Below are positions 15,001 through 26,382 of a stretch of 64,000 nt of DNA, piece by piece (positions within the stretch are counted from its first letter, which is position 1; every line of letters begins with the position of its first letter). The notes beneath the pieces were generated by a model. It was not told the DNA's origin and did no database searches. It worked only from the letters and a program-made list of their open reading frames with translations. The stretch is from the NCBI GenBank assembly GCA_963995505.1, contig OZ023199.1, positions 3,281,906 through 3,345,905 of the forward strand, in the 5' to 3' direction. The translations under genes and the position numbers were made by a program. Origin of the DNA: Hypericum androsaemum. Its lineage: Eukaryota > Streptophyta > Magnoliopsida > Malpighiales > Hypericaceae.

Positions 15001-18000
15001 AGACTCCCACTCTGTGGATTTGAACCTTGATAACTCTTACCATAGACACATTTGCCAATATAAGATTTCCTTATGGCATGACAAGCCCAAACAGACAAAG
15101 GTAAAATCATTCCCACACATTAATAAAATCATTAAAATGGATATAGATTATAAAAAATAAAAACCAAAATCATTTGCACACATCAGAAGTCATATGACAA
15201 GCTGATTGCAAATCATTCTCACAAATTAATAAATACAAACTACTCTTGAAAAGTCAGAGTTTTGATAACTGTGCATTATCTTCTTGATGCACAAATTATT
15301 ACTTAAAGGTGTGTTTGCATGCAGCAAGAGACGAAAATGCAATTCCTGCTCCTACTTCAGGTTTGACCTTTCTTTTCCAAAATAATCAATCAAGTTGATC
15401 AAAGAGACATTATATCTCAAACACCTGAGATAATAGCTTAAGAGTGCATGAGAGAGTTCCGTGGTCATTGATAATCAAAAATAGGACTAAAAAACAAACC
15501 ACCTATCTGCTGTTGCATGACAAGCAACTCACAGAGACTACCTTACTTCATTTTATCATCTATAGCACAATCCTAATCACGCAAACAAAGCTCTTTACCA
15601 CATTATCGAACTAAGATTTTCCTGATTATTGAATTGGTAGTATTCAGTACAGTCATGGCTTGACAGAAAATTTGAACAAAAACCATCAAGCAGAAATGAG
15701 ATGCTGCTAGAAGCACAAAGTCCAAGGTGGGACCTATAAGCAAATGGAAAGGAGAAATCATTTTGACATAGAAAAACAACCTCCTCAACAAGCAGACATA
15801 GTTTTCCTCCTGTGCGGGTGGTTCGACCGGACCCAAATGGCGTCGATGTAGTACAGGAGAAAGAATTAGCTAATAATATGCAGCAACATAGTGCAGCATC
15901 CTTCCTTGTTGTTCCATCATCATCATCTAAGTAAATCACAACCGATTCTCTGGCAAACTCTAGAAGTTTGTGACCCTGATAAAAAAAATTATTGTTTATA
16001 GAAGATGCCATAACTGCACTAAGCACACGTGGAATTTCAATGTCCGCTGACCTTAAAATTAAAATGTGCAAGTGTCTGCAAAGCAAGTTGCACTGAGGCC
16101 GACCCAGCAAGGTCCGATACTTGCTGAGGAGCATTCACCACACTGCCTCGGACCACAGGAATCGCGGGTCTAGTCTGAGAATATGCAGACTTCGAAAGAA
16201 CAGATGAGATGCATTTCAGAAGCCTCTCTTGTATTGTTGGCAGCAATGACGGGATACTGTGATAGAATCATAGAACCAAAGGTTTGAAGCACTGAAGTCT
16301 CAGCATCATAATTAAGAAATGGACACAGCAAAAGGTGAAATGAAGCTCAGTATACCCAACAGTTATCTTTTCCAGGGCCTCAACAAGAGTTGGAGAAAGA
16401 CCAGCAGAGAACATAACATCCAAAAGGCTGCGAACATGAGGTTCCATAACTGGCCCCATAGCTCTGGCAATGTTTCCAACACAAGCTAAAGCCTCAAGAG
16501 AGGGTTTATCTTTACGTGGAGCAATCTACATAGGCAGATGGAGAGCAATATTTAGTGATACTATTCCACAAATAATGACTTAAACGTATGCAGTTCTTTC
16601 TCCCCCGAATGGTGAGAAGGTCCAAACGAGGTATAGCCAAAACAAATTAAATAATCCAAACCTCATGCGCGGACAGGTGAACATGGCAGCCATAAAAAGG
16701 TACTTACGGCATCACGCAAGTGATTAGTTATTGTCGGCAAATAGTGGCCAAGTTCTCCATCCAAAGCACCAGCCATCTCGCCTAGGGCAATGAATCCACT
16801 AGCACGCTCAGCTGGTGTTCTCAGCACTGCCAGGATATGATCCATGCATATCTGATACAGAAATGTCACGTTATATAGAAACTATGAAACTTCCTACAAA
16901 CCACGTTATCAAGTAACAAGAGGATCATATATCAACCGTCAAGTAGATGGTAACAAAACGATCCCGCAGAAAATGGGCAATACGAGGCAGCAATGAAGTA
17001 ATGCTCAAGCGAACAAGCCGATCCCTATGCTGCAAGTATCTCAGAACAATTTCGGCCACCTCCCTGTACCTTGGCATCATGAACTCCCCGGTATTCCTGC
17101 CACATTTCCAATTAATTGAACCTTGTCAACTTCAATGATCACACTTTCTCCCTTGCATTTAGCAAAAAAAAATTTTTCATTTACAACAATGGCAATGACA
17201 CCTTAAAAAAGTACCAAATATATTTAGCATTACCAAACACAGATGAAGGCAACAAATTTATCAAATGTTACATAGAAATTATTAAGGGGGTTTAATCTTA
17301 CAGCGTACTTTGTCCATAATACAAAATACGCTGCCCAACTAAACAGCATCATCCAAGTCAACACGATCGTCCCAAGACTCCCATGTCCTTTCCAGTCCCG
17401 ACACACACCAAAACTTGAATTATTCAATCATCTATGCTGGCATGAGCCCTCGAATCCTGACTTATCTATTTTGGCAAGATACTTTAACAAGCATCACTGA
17501 TTTTGAATCTTAACTATATTAGCATGAAAGAAACCCCAATGTCTGACTTGTGGATAGATGGTATAGATTTCTGTCCTTTTGGTATAGAGAGAAATATTGA
17601 AGTAGCGAGTTGGACATTGTTAATTTTGTAGAGATTACAATAGGTCCTCTTGATGTACATGGGTACACCTCTTGGTGCCTTCTAATTAAATCCTTGCTAG
17701 TTTAACATAAAACTATATTTCATGATTTTCCTGGTCGATCTTGAAAATACAGCTTCCATCAACAGAACATAGTTAATGACTAACCAGCATCACCAGGAGG
17801 TAGGTCGTGGTTTAAAAACTTTTAAAGACATGTCACGAGTACCAATTGCAGCGAAAAAAATTTCAGTTACCAATCTACAAATTAAAGGAGAAAGAAGAAA
17901 CATTAATCATTCCATAGGGACCTTAGAAGCTCTCCAACTGCAAGTAAGGAACCATGTATGCTGTGTACTGGAGCATTATTACCTAATCCATCCTGAGTTG

Positions 18001-20653
18001 CCTCAAACATGCGATAAAACCTGCAAACAACAATTGAAGATCAGAAATAGAAGTGATATAGCAAATGAGACAAGCAGTCAACACATTCCAGGTTGCTGAA
18101 ATGACCATGAGCAAGCTGACTCCAAGGATAAGCGAATGTCAATCCGGGTAGGATGGGATTTCAATTTCACAAACGTAAATCCACAGAATCGATTAAATTA
18201 GAAGATCATTCACAAAGGACCCCTGAGACGAAACTTAAAGGTCTCCAGATAAGCACCCCCAAAATAACCAATAATGGTTTCGATCAATCAAAAGCTGCCT
18301 TTCTTCTCCCTTGATATTTATAACTTGTATGCAAGAAAAGTAACTCCGGAGGTTCTTTCATTGGACTCCCCCTTGTTTGTTGACCTTGTAAAGTGAAGTA
18401 CCATTAAACATGTCCAAGTACTCGAATAGTTTTGAACAGACTCCACAACACCAAGACAGATAATTTGTTTCAAATGCAAGTCCTACTTGCATCCCCAACC
18501 AGTCACAAACATTGGTAAACACAATCTAACTATGTTCTTTAGGACTTAACTCCAGTTCAATGAGAACGATAAAAAAGTATACAACAGCCATAAAATGTTC
18601 ATGCTTTTCATTTCTTTTCCTTGACAAGCAAGAATGATTTATCAGTGAAGTCTCAAGGGTCGCACCCACGCACATCATGATAAGTTCATGTTTTTCATCC
18701 ACGCTGTTTTCACTTTCTAACTGCAAAGCTATTTCATACCAGCCCCTACGGTTCGCATGATCCCCGAATTCAAGCTATTCATCTACCCTGCTTTCACTTG
18801 CCAACTAGGTGAGAGCAGTTAAAAGATCTTATTCGTCTAGATCTGATTGAAGCTCAAGAACACAGCATACTTCATCTTGACATAACTGATTACTTTAGCT
18901 TGCCTCTTAAAGCAAAAGGGTGGATAAAGTCAATCATACCTAACAGAAGTGAATCTACAAAGGCCACTGAGACTACTACTTTAAGATATTGAGGGATATA
19001 TGTATTCTTTTGTCTTTTTCATATATCTGAATTTATTTAAATTGAAGGTTCCTCCCACCACAAAGTATGATTGCTGAGGGATCAGAGTACTATAAATTAT
19101 TTATGCGTACTCTACAACTATCGTGGAACATGCAGCTCATATGTCCAATAATAACTTTTTAAGTCTACCCCATTCAGAATAATGGTACAGCTTATATCAG
19201 ACCTGTAATTCCAGAGAAAAAAATCCACTCACCATGGCACACGCCAGCGTGTCTCGCGCTTTTCAATAACTTTGAGGCAAGCACGCAGAGCCTCCACTGC
19301 CCGTTCTCTGACTTCTAACTTTGGGTGTCTTAATGCAGCCCAAATAGCGTCGATAAATTCAGATACATGTAAATTAAACACTGTTGAAGCATTTTCTGCC
19401 ACTTCCTAGAACGGAAACAAGGGAAACAATTAAGTGATGGTTTAGAAAGTCAAATTTTTTTAACTTCGCAACCCAAGGGGAGCGCAAGGAATTGAGTTGT
19501 GATTCTGGCTACAGAGGAATAACAGATTAGAACCTGTATTTTGGATAGAATCAGTTATTAAATGATTTCTCTTTTCCGAGAATATATTCTTAACAAGTGA
19601 TCAGGGGATATGTTAAACAAACCCTATTAAGTTTTGCCTAAAGTTCTATTTAGCAACAAAAAAAAAAGTTGTGCCTAAAGTTCATCAATCCTTCTGATGG
19701 TCTCACTGTTGTCTTTCGTATAAAGGATTAATAAAGTCAATCACGCAAACACCCAAATAAATGCAAGAAAATAGATACTGAACTTACTTTCAAGATCAAA
19801 ACTGCAGCTAAAAGATGATGTTCTGCTAGATCATTTTGAAGCCAACCCAGTGCCATTTTCACCTACAAAAAATAGCATGAGATGCTTGTAATAACAAACC
19901 TTACAAGCTTGTATATAACAGCTCCACAAACCTGGAACTCTACTTCATCAGCAGTCATGGCTCCCCCCGACCTGGCCAAATGGCCAAGAACTCTACTGGC
20001 AAGATCCAACACTTCCCGTACACGCTTCTTCTCAAATACCCCGCGCAAGTGAATAGAGAACTTAGATACCTTAGAGGCATTCTCCCCAAGGGTAACATCT
20101 ATCAGCTCGTCGATTGCTCTCAAAGCCCCCAAATTCTCTGCAACGTTGATGCTCTCCAAGAGACTAGAAAGTCTTTCATATAACTGATCCATGAATCTGG
20201 AAAAGGCTTCCCCGCTAAGATCTCGCGCTTCTTCCTCCACATGCTTCCTTAAAGCCATGGCTGCCCCTTCCTGCACCATTTTGAGAAAAGTTTCATACCC
20301 TGAACACAAATCCCCGACAAAGTCCACCAAAGTAATTAAAGCGAAAATCCGGTTGAGGGCTCGAAACCCACCTCGAAGAACCCGTAATTAAAGCGAAAAT
20401 TGAAACAGCTCGAAAGAAAAACAAAACCCATAGAGAAAGCTGGGAACTTTAGCTTCCTTCAACCTCTCTCTTTCTCCATTGACCTTCCTAAACCAAACTT
20501 CTAGAGAGAGGGAGAGAGAGAACCAGGTACCTTAGGGTTGCCCGAAGTACACAGATCAGCCAAAATCCGGTTAAGGGTTTCCAAGCTGCCACCGCCGTGG
20601 CCGGCGGCGAACGCCGGAGGGAGAAAGCGGAGTGCTTGGACCGGGTTCGCCAT
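1..20653 (-). CDS. TOR: Serine/threonine-protein kinase TOR, N-terminal 1992 residues (45 exons; 3' end outside window)
   Basis: Nutrient-sensing PI3K-related kinase, catalytic subunit of TORC1. The start [10 protein letters not shown] is followed by a Gly-rich stretch and [11 protein letters not shown] as in plant TOR. HEAT repeats fill most of the N-terminal half, the FAT region runs from about exon 28 to 43, and the FRB ([20 protein letters not shown]) is exon 44. The last exon seen ends AELTQ; kinase and FATC domains lie left of position 1. Exons, 5' to 3': 20531-20653, 19932-20270, 19788-19862, 19233-19405, 17922-18020, 16937-17096, 16708-16851, 16356-16525, 16052-16256, 15781-15975, 14757-14909, 13363-13484, 13130-13229, 12957-13052, 11639-11769, 11064-11166, 10803-10985, 10643-10735, 10488-10523, 9675-9773, 9456-9554, 9113-9275, 8573-8697, 8237-8289, 7586-7709, 7311-7496, 6530-6682, 6308-6460, 5915-5986, 5700-5834, 5534-5595, 5305-5402, 3963-4072, 3733-3891, 3575-3640, 3358-3426, 3100-3192, 2776-2916, 2551-2679, 2252-2417, 1932-2146, 1497-1703, 1109-1222, 814-1017, 489-569. 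Phases agree at every junction. Exon 37 appears to use a GC donor. Confidence 0.97.
814..1017 (-). other. TOR: TOR exon 44: FRB (FKBP12-rapamycin binding) region
   Basis: This exon encodes most of the four-helix FRB module just upstream of the kinase domain. The visible core is [20 protein letters not shown], then [20 protein letters not shown]. The serine that mediates rapamycin resistance when mutated in yeast and human TOR is retained (EEASRLYF). The helix carrying AWDLYYHVF would follow exon 45 (489-569) and lies outside the window. Positions 1-488 look like the intron after exon 45; I saw no exon there. Confidence 0.93.
3065..3095. repeat. GA dinucleotide microsatellite inside a TOR intron
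   Basis: About 15 GA units lie just beyond the 3' boundary of TOR exon 37. On the coding strand this is a CT tract directly after the apparent GC donor. Confidence 0.9.
3203..3274. repeat. 36-bp tandem duplication in a TOR intron
   Basis: The segment containing ATTCGTTACATCATAGGCAG occurs twice in direct succession between TOR exons 37 and 36. No coding sequence is affected. Confidence 0.85.
4230..5002 (+). mobile_element. Cluster of miniature LTR retrotransposons (TRIM) in a TOR intron
   Basis: Five copies of an approximately 110-bp terminal repeat (about 4230-4312, 4313-4415, 4537-4648, 4649-4760, 4889-5002) share TTTATAAGT, GAAGATCCACC and GGGTAGGATATGGAAAT. The best copies start TGTT and end CA. 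TGGTATCAGAGC, complementary to initiator Met-tRNA, follows the repeat at 4416, and a mutated form (TAGTATCAAAGCC) follows the repeat at 4761. The short internal segments (about 110-130 bp) encode nothing. Two full units, about 4313-4648 and 4649-5002, abut directly. Size and structure match TRIM elements. Confidence 0.8.
9274..9411. repeat. 69-bp tandem duplication next to TOR exon 22 acceptor
   Basis: Two nearly identical 69-bp units (9274-9342, 9343-9411) each contain CTTTCAGGTT on the minus strand. The inner one is the splice acceptor of exon 22, so the duplication has created a decoy acceptor 69 bp upstream. Confidence 0.88.
13531..13637. repeat. 54-bp tandem duplication in a TOR intron
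   Basis: The segment TTAGAGACCTGGAACGAGTG through the following TTGTAAAAAATAATATAAAT occurs twice in tandem in the intron between exons 11 and 12. A diverged single copy recurs in the TOR pseudogene near 29205-29255. Confidence 0.85.
14160..14430 (+). mobile_element. LINE (non-LTR retrotransposon) 3' tail in a TOR intron
   Basis: The plus-strand reading frame contains [20 protein letters not shown] and then a [17 protein letters not shown] segment, the usual C-terminal tail of plant LINE ORF2 after the RT zinc-binding region. It ends near ATTAAATCC and is followed by an A-rich tail. A related copy lies at about 17520-17705. It is a 5'-truncated remnant. Confidence 0.6.
17520..17705 (+). mobile_element. 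Second LINE 3' tail in a TOR intron
   Basis: This resembles the tail at 14160-14430: GGATAGATGGTATAG, then GGTCCTCTTGATGTACATGG, then a CTAATTAAATCC end. It lies in the intron between TOR exons 5 and 6. Stops and indels show it is dead. Confidence 0.5.
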
Positions 20654-21151
20654 TAGAATTAATCCTTTTTCTTTACAATAAAATTCCCCAAAACCCTAAA
20701 ACCCTCCTTCCTCGCAGATCCCTCCAGTCTAAGACATCAGATTCTTTGGAGAGAGAGACTGGAAGTTCACTGATTTTCTTAATTTTTTTTGTTTCTCTCT
20801 CTATCCCTTAAATTTCCTGGTTAAAAGGGAACTAAAACGGGAAAAGACGAATTTTTTTAGGCTTCATCAATGTGAATGGGACCCACTCGGGGATTTCAAT
20901 GTTTTTCTTGACAAAAAGAATTTGCATTCTATTTTGGGTCCCACTCCGCGATGGCCAGGCCGCTTCCCGAAAATGACAATTGGCACGATTCGAATAGGAT
21001 TTTTTTTTGAAAGGTACAGTTTTTCATGAATAAAACACCTCTTAGTACAACTGGTTCCCCACTGCCGTAGTCGCGGAGGAGACACCTACGTGCAGGCCTA
21101 ACATAAAAACCCTAGTGAAAACTCCTTAAATGTACTATAAATGGAGTTAAG
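20654..21151. promoter_or_regulatory. TOR 5' leader and proximal upstream region
   Basis: Noncoding sequence upstream of the TOR start codon. It contains GA/CT-rich leader-like sequence around 20700-20810. The block from about 20640 to 21120 is duplicated at 29745-31040. No clear TATA box was seen on the minus strand. Confidence 0.5.
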
Positions 21152-21498
21152 TGTTAGGACAAGCACTTTTGATAGGCCCATACACAACAATAAAGAGATA
21201 TGAGAATAATAGAAACACTGAGAACACACGATATACGTGGTTTAGTCAACTGACCTACTCCACAGGGTATAGACGATCTTTCACTATGATATGGAGTACA
21301 ACAGATACATAGGCCATGGCGAGGCTACCCGCCTCAAGCTCTTCTCGCTGCCTACACTACCGTACCCATTGTGTTTAGTCCAAAGAACTCCTAAACACTG
21401 CTCTCCTATTTATAGGAGATTAACCCTAAAGTCCCTTTCTGATTAGAATCCTATTACATTAGGCAATAACTAAATAAGAAGTTGAGACATTCCCAACA
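21152..21498 (-). repeat. LTR of the non-autonomous element (3' LTR by orientation)
   Basis: Starts TGTTAGGACAAGC and ends TTCCCAACA. It matches 23025-23376 along its whole length, including the CACTATGATATGGAGTACAA segment. Confidence 0.92.
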
Positions 21499-21689
21499 AT
21501 CTCCACCTTGGCTCAAAATCCAAAATCAATCGTCATCTCGAGCTTCACTTGCTCTTCCACATCCGGTCATCATCTTCACAGCGTGCCTCTTCCATTAAGC
21601 TTCATGCTCCACAATTTGAAAACTCCACCCGGAACCTTTTATAAGTATCTACTCACCATGATCTTCACTCGATCACTCAACATATCAAG

Positions 21690-21870
21690 AGAAAATAGTA
21701 TGCGCGCAAGCTGCACCCTGCTCTTTGGCACCATATTTTCTCTACCAATCTTCACTACTTCACCTCCACGGGAACCTTCATGACGTCACTGATCTATCAG
21801 AAGAACATCGTATGCATGCAAGCTACACCCTACTCTTCGGTGCCATACTTTCTCAACCGATCTTCAGATC
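21690..21870. repeat. About 110-bp imperfect tandem repeat inside the non-autonomous element
   Basis: CAAGCTGCACCCTGCTCTTT near 21710 recurs as CAAGCTACACCCTACTCTTC near 21819, with matching flanks. Noncoding. Confidence 0.7.
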
Positions 21871-23024
21871 AAAACATAAGTAGAGGGCACCAACTTCTAG
21901 ACTTTATATCACCTTCTCGTGACTGCCTCACTCCGGCCTTACATCACCTTCTCGCGATCAGCTTGCTGGACACTTGTACCTCACTCTTTCATCCTCGTGG
22001 ACACTAGTAGTAACCTACGAAATATGTGAGTAAACTAACACTTGTGACAACAGTGCTAAACTGCACTACGCCACCTCTGAACTACATCTGCACCTCGTCA
22101 ACGAGTACTAGGCTCAAGCTCTGCTTAAGGTCTTCAGCTGATCCACCTCCTCGTCCAACACTATGAACCCACAACCCGATCAAATCCCACGGAATAAGAG
22201 AGTATCACTCCTCCACCTTCAAACAAACCTCATGTCCGATCTTTTGTGAATCTACCTAACCTGAACTCATCTGCTTCAACATGACCTCAATATGACCTTC
22301 ACTTGGCCAAATTCTTCTCAACTCAGGCGGATAAATCACCATGCCCATTATCAGCCCAATTTGCATACTTGCATACTCCAAAGTTGCTGAAAAAAACCAT
22401 AAATCAGTCACACCATTGACTTTTTATTCTGCTGACTTTTGGTCATACAGTCAAACTGTTGACTTTTGGTCAACCAAAAAATCTAGGGTTCTTCTTCTCC
22501 AACAACTCCAACACCAAGAAAAGGCAAGGGGGCGGCAGCCGGAGAGCTTCACCAGTGGCGCGGTCCAGTGGCTGATGATGATGAGGTACGCGGGGTCCCC
22601 TTTCTAGGCGCGACGGTGGAGCGACGCGAGCTCCTTCTCTCTGACTCGCGCTCCCTTTCTCCCCGATTCTCTCTCCTCGTCAGTCTCTCTCCCCGACAGG
22701 GTCTCTCTCTCCCCGACCTTCTCAGCGACGGGCGAGATGCGCGGGGCCGGTGGCACGACGGGGACCTCCTCTCTACGATGGTGGTGCGACTAGGGCTGAG
22801 CAAGTTGGCCGAACGACGCCCATGGAACGTCTGAGCAACGGGCGGCGACTCCCTCCATGCGCGGCAGCCACTCTCCAAAGGGATGGAAATGCTATTTCCA
22901 ATTTTCCCCCAATTTTGGCAAAATTACCAATTACCCCTAACTTTATTCTAAAATTACAAAATAGTCCCTCATTGCCTCCTCTACCAAGGTCTACCTAGAT
23001 ACATACCAAGCTCTTGATACCAGT

Positions 23025-23376
23025 TGTTAGGACAGCGAAAGCACTTTCAATAGGTCCATGCACAACAACAGAGAGATAGGAGAATGATAGAAACACTGAG
23101 GACGCGCGATATACGTGGTTCGATCAACTGACCTACCCCGCGGGGATGTAAACGATCTTTCACTATGATATGGAGTACAACAAATACATAGGCCATGACG
23201 AGGCTACCCGCCTCAAGCTCTTCTCGTTGCCTACACTACCGTACCCATTGTGTTTAGCCCAAGGAACTCCTAAACACTGCCCTGCTATTTATAAAAGACT
23301 AACCCTAGAGTTCCTTCCTAATTAGAGTCCTATTATATAGGCAATATTTAAATAGGAAGTTGAGACATTCCCAACA
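23025..23376 (-). repeat. LTR of the non-autonomous element (5' LTR by orientation)
   Basis: Starts TGTTAGGACAGCG and ends TTCCCAACA. The putative primer-binding site lies immediately to its left when read on the minus strand. Confidence 0.92.
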
Positions 23377-23399
23377 TTAAGTAAGTTATTAAAGTTAGC

Positions 23400-23657
23400 A
23401 ATGAGATTATGGAAAACAAGGTAATTTCTGAATAGCTAAACACTCAAGCATATTGAATCGAACAAAATAAACCAGACCCATCGTGTTTGAGAACCCCATA
23501 CTAGGCCCATCTTGTCCTCTAGAAGCCCAGCCATAGAGCCACAGATACACCATTGCGCATCCCCAGTCTGGAGGAAGAGGTTCAATATCTTAGAAACCAT
23601 AACGCATTGTAAGAAAATATGGTTAAAAGACTCACGCTCCGCTCTGTATAAGGTGAC
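23400..23657 (-). mobile_element. LINE RT zinc-binding domain remnant (copy 1)
   Basis: The minus-strand frame contains RAERESFNHIFLQC followed by a W-rich stretch, matching the RT zinc-binding region of plant non-LTR ORF2. It lies in the TOR upstream block and has a paralogous copy at about 31390-31620. It is interrupted at 23658 by a solo LTR. Confidence 0.55.
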
Positions 23658-26168
23658 TGTCACGACCCGAACTCAGGTCGGTGACCGGCGCTAGACTTCA
23701 ACTCATGTTATTCACAAAATAAATCTAGTCAGCCTCTAACGTATTCAAATTTATAATCATAAGCATTTAAACATAAAATTAAAACCTGATGATCTTTAGT
23801 TTCATATTCTAAGTTTACAAAATATAAGCCAAGCTTTTATCTTTTTAATATATACTCCCAAGATCAAAATAAATCATGTGACTACGAAGCTTCTAAATCA
23901 ATGAGAAAAATACAAACTGGAGACCTCCAGACCAGTCCCGGAGAATAAAGCAGACTTATACGATCAGAGTAGATCTTCGAACCAATACAACTCATATTCG
24001 AGTTCCTGCAAAACTAGTGAGAGGGGGAAATGAGTATTTTGGAACACTCAGTAAATAAATAAGATATGCATCGTAATTTATTTAGCTACTCAATGCGCAA
24101 ACATACCTAAAACATGTATATAACTAACATGGCAAATAAATTATGCGAAAATATACATTGTTCAAAAGTCATACTTACCAGACGACCAAATATAGCATAT
24201 AATCACAAAGTCGCAGAAACACGAGTAAACTACGCAATTTAACACATGACACATAATTCCAATATTACATAGCAGAACTGACGAACATTCGGCAAGATCT
24301 AGATAGTGTCACTCCAACCCCGACACGGGGATACCATATCTCGAAGGCACCATCATCAATCAACCTCCTCGGCCAAATAGTTCTGCCCACCGTAGGCAAC
24401 CATATCATATCAGACCAACCTCATCGGCCAAATAGTTCTGCCCGCCGTAGGCAACCATATCATATCAGACCAACCTCATCGGCCAAATAGTTCTGCCCGC
24501 CGTAGGTAACCATATCATATAACGAAGCTATCTATATTATATAGTTATTCGTATCACACAAATTCATAGGCTCCAAACGAATCAAATAGGTCCAATGAAC
24601 AAACCAACATCTCAAGTACCCACTCGAGGTCAAATTAAGCAAACACTTACAAATCATAATGTCATATCATAATGCTCATATGAAAAATGCACAATATGCA
24701 CTAACAATACCATATTCAAAATCATAACAAATAAATAGAGTGCGCCAAATAAAGCACGAGTCACATATTATTTGTTTACCGATTTTGGCTCGATGACCAT
24801 CATAATCGGCGATCCTCTTTCCAATATACAAATTCCTTCATTTGGAATTCAACTTGTTCAAGTTTGATATCCACATAATCTTTTCCAAGACCTGTAACAT
24901 TAAAATGGTTCCCAAAATTTAATAGAACCATAAATCACTATTAATAATTACCAGTTAATCAGTCCAATATTCTAAATTCTTCGGTTCTTTCATTTTTTCT
25001 AACTTCCAATATATTTTAAATTTTCCATCTAAAAATATCAAACCCACAATTTTACTTTCAACCTAATTGACTTCATCCGATTTACAATCCCTGGATATAG
25101 TTACCAATTTCTTAATCCATTGCAAAATTTCCCTTGTTTCTTGTGGTCCTATTAATACCAAGCAAATATTTATTAAAGATTCATCGAAATCAAATAATTT
25201 CTTTTAATGTATTTATTTTCAGCTATCATTTATTATAATATCCAATCCTACTGATCATCAAACGACCAAATTTATATCCATCGAGTTTACTGAATTCTAA
25301 TTGTCTTTCTATTCAAGTGCCCTCGATTAACTTCCTTTGATCCTTCTTCTTATTCTTTTTTTTTTGTTTAGTTTCCTTCTATATTTTCCTATATTCAAAC
25401 TCATGTTTATTTCACAAGATCTTAATTCTTCCTATTCCCGTAACTAACAAGCAAATTCATGGTCATCTAATTCTCAAGTCAAATTGTTACCAACTTCATA
25501 TTTTCCATCTATATTTATTTACTAACTTACCAATTTTATAATTGAATACTAATTACATTCCAATAATTTACATGAGACTATTGAAAATTTGCTTAGCATG
25601 TTAACATCCTTTTTCTATCTTCGTCTATCGCCAACTCCCTTCTTTTTATTTTTATTTTCCTCCTTCGGTTCTGTTCTTTATTTTTCTTCTTCTTCTCTTT
25701 GTTTCGGTTTTTTCAATAGTTTACTTATCTTTAATTTTTTTTAGCTATTTATACTTCCTCCGAGTTCTACCTCTTGCTTTTACTTTTGCCTTGGTGTCAA
25801 ATTATTTTACATCCACGTTTCACACTCCTTTTCTTTCTCTTAATTTATTTTCTTTTGCTCTTATCCTTGTTTCATAAAGTAATCCATATCCAACTTCATC
25901 CCCATTTTATTTTCTTATTATTTTCAATTCTAACTTATCCAATCTTATTTGGTTAATCTTATCTTCTACTTCTTTTTATTATGTTAGTGCAAATGGTGAA
26001 ACTTACTTCGATAGTTCTCCTATCATTTAATAATGGAATATATGTCATCGTGGCTAATTAATTAGCTACCACGTTTTAGCATTTTCTAAATGTAAAATTT
26101 TCTTATCGAACAATTTAGCATACTTGATTAAATTTAGTTAAATTGAACTTACATGATCGGGTATTACA
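23658..26168. mobile_element. Solo LTR of a Gypsy-type retrotransposon (2.5 kb)
   Basis: The segment begins TGTCACGACCCG, a common start of plant Ty3/Gypsy LTRs, and ends GGGTATTACA. The flanks are GTGAC (23653-23657) and GCGAC (26169-26173), a 5-bp target duplication with one change. The paralogous block near 31620 lacks it. No coding capacity was seen in the interior, which is AT-rich with pyrimidine-rich tracts. Confidence 0.75.
24362..24520. repeat. Three 55-bp tandem repeats inside the solo LTR
   Basis: The unit contains CGGCCAAATAGTTCTGCCCG and CATATCATATCAGACC, present nearly three times at 24362, 24417 and 24472. Such subrepeats are frequent in long Gypsy LTRs. Confidence 0.88.
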
Positions 26169-26382
26169 GCGACATAGGCTTCGTCTCAATTTATAATTTC
26201 CAGGTGCAACAAGTTGTCACATGTCTTAATTTTTCCTTGCATTGTAAGCCACAAGAAGCAAGTGGCCTTATACGGAATCAAGCTCGAAAACTCCTTATTA
26301 ATGACTCTAGGAGATGTAATCCAAAATCCCTCGATCAGAGCCGTGTATAGGATATAAACACTGAAGCCCTCTCATGTATATC

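Larger units (their letters stand above)
21152..23376 (-). mobile_element. Complete non-autonomous Copia-like LTR retrotransposon, TSD TTAAG
   Basis: Two LTRs (21152-21498 and 23025-23376) begin TGTTAGGACA and end CCCAACA on the plus strand. A 5-bp duplication TTAAG flanks the element (21147-21151 and 23377-23381). On the minus strand ACTGGTATCAAGAGC follows the right LTR, as a primer-binding site, and a purine tract AAGGTGGAGAT precedes the left LTR. The element therefore runs right to left. The roughly 1.5-kb interior has no gag or pol. The LTRs are close in sequence, so insertion is fairly recent; it is absent from the paralogous flank at 29.8-32.3 kb. Confidence 0.9.

Noticed and set aside
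20271..20330. Alternative start of TOR exon 2 at CAG near 20300, reading [10 protein letters not shown]
   Set aside because: Phase does not fit exon 1, and the acceptor at 20271 gives the family sequence directly (NPK then [13 protein letters not shown]).
22549..22878. Overlapping open frames on both strands, Arg/Ser-rich
   Set aside because: GC-rich low-complexity leader of the non-autonomous LTR element; no domain.
24362..24520. Regularly spaced repeats that could suggest a CRISPR-like array
   Set aside because: Contiguous 55-bp tandem repeats without spacers inside a plant LTR.
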